Shown here piece after piece: positions 6,201 to 7,594 of a stretch of 7,594 nt of DNA; positions within the stretch are counted from its first letter, which is position 1; the number at the start of each line of letters is the position of its first letter. The DNA is from Pseudomonadota bacterium (GTDB lineage: Bacteria > Pseudomonadota > Alphaproteobacteria > Rhizobiales > Xanthobacteraceae). The stretch spans positions 1-7,594 of the forward strand of contig JAEWBL010000538.1 of assembly GCA_023391175.1 (NCBI GenBank), read 5' to 3'. The translations under genes and the position numbers were made by a program. The notes beneath the pieces are model-generated. The model did not search any database and had not been told where the DNA came from. It saw only the letters and a program-made list of their open reading frames with translations.

Positions 6201-7594
6201 TTACGTCCCCGCTGGGCAGATGGGGGCGGTGACGATGGTGCGCAGGCCGGGGGCGTTCTCCTCGTCGGAGAGGATGCCGTCGAGGCCCTGCACCATGGCC
6301 TTGATCATGATGGTGCCGAAGCCCTGCCGCTCGCCCACCTTGCCGCTGCCGCTGTCGGCGACCACCAGGCGGAAGCGGTCGCGGTGCTGCTCCAGTGCCA
6401 CCCTGAGCGGGCCGGGGGCGCCGCCATAGGCATATTTGGCGGTGTTGAGCACCAGTTCGGTGAGGATCAGCCCCAGCCGCACCGCGCGGTCCGCCGCCAT
6501 CAGCACCGGCGCCACGTCGAGGCTGATGTGCGCCTCCCACTCCTTGCCGAGGGCGCTCGTCACCTCGCGGGTGAGGTCGATGAGGTAGCGCGAGAGGTCC
6601 ACCGCCTCCACCTGCTCCCCGGCATAGAGCTGGCGATGCACGAGGCCCACCGCCGCCACCCGGCGCTCGGCCTCGGCCAGCGCGGTCGCCGCCACGCTCT
6701 CGCCGAGGCGGCGCGATTGCAGGCGCAGGAAGGAGGAGACCAGCTGCAGGCTGTTCTGCACGCGGTGGTTCACCTCCCGCATGAGGAAATCCTTGTGCTG
6801 CAGCAGCCGCTCGTTCTCCACCACGGTCAAGGAGAGCCGGCGGTTGAGGTCGCGGACCCGCCGGTTCTGGCGGGCCTGCAGCACCGCGTGGCCGAGCCGG
6901 CTGATGGTCTCCACCTCCGCCAGCGACCAGGCGCGCGACTTGCCGCGCACGGTCTCGCTCCACGCCTCGAACGAGGCGCGGGGGTTGAGGTGGGCGGCGG
7001 GATTGGCCGGGTCGTCGCGATGCGGGTTTCCGGCCCAGTTGACCACCTCCACCTGCTCGGCGCGCAGCCACATCAGCACCAGCGGCGCGTCGCCGGGGAT
7101 GCTTACCGCCGCGAGCCCGCTGGCCAGCGCCGCGAACTCGGCGGAGGCGGGCAGAAGGGCGGAGAGGGACGGGGTGCTGAAAGCGCGCGCCTGGGCCTTT
7201 CCTTCCACCCAGCGGGCGATGCGCCGGAGTGCCGCCTCGTCCGGGCAGCGGCCGCTGGCGCGGATGCGGTCGGCCTCCACCACGGCGAAGCCGTCGGCGC
7301 CCAGCGCCCGGCGCAGGTCGTCGCCGTGACGGGCGAGCACGTCCTCCACCGGCGCATCGGCGGAAAGATAGTCGGCGAGGGCATCCTCGGCGCCGCGCAG
7401 CCGGATGCGGTCGCGATACTGCGTCGCCTCCTCGCGGGTGCGGATCTGGCGGGCGAGGTTGAAGGCCAGCGACTGGCAGGCCATGCGCAGTTCATAAGGC
7501 AGGCGGCGCGGCGTGCGGTTGTGGCAGGCGACGAGGCCCCACAGCACCCCGTCCTTGACGATGGAGACCGACGCCGAGGCGCCCACCCCCATGT
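6201..7594 (-). CDS. Bacteriophytochrome sensor histidine kinase, C-terminal part (GAF end, PHY, HisKA_2, ATPase); gene runs off the right edge
   Basis: Red/far-red light-sensing histidine kinase; the last 463 residues are in the window and the N-terminal PAS and most of the GAF domain lie beyond it. Numbered from the Met codon at 7592, which is internal rather than the start. The GAF tail at 1-50 has G-V-L-W-G-L and [10 protein letters not shown]24 corresponds to the conserved chromophore-pocket His. The PHY domain spans about 55-235 and keeps the signature tongue, W-A-G-N-P at 186-190 and P-R-A-S-F at 204-208 (the PRxSF motif that contacts the GAF domain). A probable coiled linker (about 236-268) leads to the H-box with phospho-acceptor H276 in [10 protein letters not shown]. 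The N-box has E379 and N383, with D-S-G-S-G at 413-417 and G-F-G at 424-426 as ATP-lid elements. It lacks the N-box His and WxE of HWE kinases, so HisKA_2 fits better. There is no C-terminal receiver, so a separate response regulator is expected. The bilin-binding Cys and the GAF DIP motif cannot be checked here. Confidence 0.93.
   Translation of the reverse strand, partial: MGVGASASVSIVKDGVLWGLVACHNRTPRRLPYELRMACQSLAFNLARQIRTREEATQYRDRIRLRGAEDALADYLSADAPVEDVLARHGDDLRRALGADGFAVVEADRIRASGRCPDEAALRRIARWVEGKAQARAFSTPSLSALLPASAEFAALASGLAAVSIPGDAPLVLMWLRAEQVEVVNWAGNPHRDDPANPAAHLNPRASFEAWSETVRGKSRAWSLAEVETISRLGHAVLQARQNRRVRDLNRRLSLTVVENERLLQHKDFLMREVNHRVQNSLQLVSSFLRLQSRRLGESVAATALAEAERRVAAVGLVHRQLYAGEQVEAVDLSRYLIDLTREVTSALGKEWEAHISLDVAPVLMAADRAVRLGLILTELVLNTAKYAYGGAPGPLRVALEQHRDRFRLVVADSGSGKVGERQGFGTIMIKAMVQGLDGILSDEENAPGLRTIVTAPICPAGT

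Noticed and set aside
4966..7071. 701-aa minus-strand frame across the monooxygenase and kinase genes
   Set aside because: It runs in another frame through two well-supported genes and the gap between them, and is extremely rich in Arg, Gly, Pro and Ala. It is not a fusion gene.
1..7594. A novel defence, mobile or biosynthetic system
   Set aside because: All six genes belong to known families in ordinary arrangements. There are no nucleases, toxin-antitoxin pairs, reverse transcriptases, transposases, arrays or attachment sites.

Overview
The window is about two-thirds G+C and gene-dense. It reads as a chromosomal segment of an alphaproteobacterium, most likely of the Hyphomicrobiales (Rhizobiales); a Xanthobacteraceae-like member would fit but cannot be proven here. 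Three things support this: the small Omp25/Omp31-type outer-membrane protein, the bacteriophytochrome with a HisKA_2-type kinase, and a hairpin repeat near the left edge of a kind common between alphaproteobacterial genes. I see no transposase, integrase, phage gene, tRNA, rRNA or CRISPR array.

Layout, left to right. Positions 4-39 hold two small adjoining inverted repeats. A secreted beta-lactamase-fold serine hydrolase runs leftward (40-1260). It is divergent from a rightward SMP-30/gluconolactonase-family gene (1514-2428), whose Shine-Dalgarno block is an exact 13-bp tandem duplication. An AT-richer gap follows, then a rightward outer-membrane beta-barrel gene (2687-3433) that ends in a clear rho-independent terminator (3461-3490). 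Three leftward genes complete the window: serA (3506-4765, GTG start, ACT domain), a YhbW-like luciferase-family flavin monooxygenase (5049-6062), and the C-terminal 463 residues of a bacteriophytochrome sensor histidine kinase (6201-7594), whose N-terminal part lies beyond the right edge.

The genes do not form one obvious pathway. Hydrolase and SMP-30 are divergent, and the barrel gene and serA converge on the terminator. The three leftward genes are separated by gaps of 138 and 283 bp containing hairpins and candidate promoters, so each probably has its own transcript, although read-through from the phytochrome into the monooxygenase is possible. The parts most worth a second look are the phytochrome kinase and its monooxygenase neighbour, the structured serA leader, the duplicated ribosome-binding site, and the region upstream of the outer-membrane protein. 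I found no convincing sign of a wholly new system. Several long ORFs antisense to these genes are frame shadows produced by high GC.
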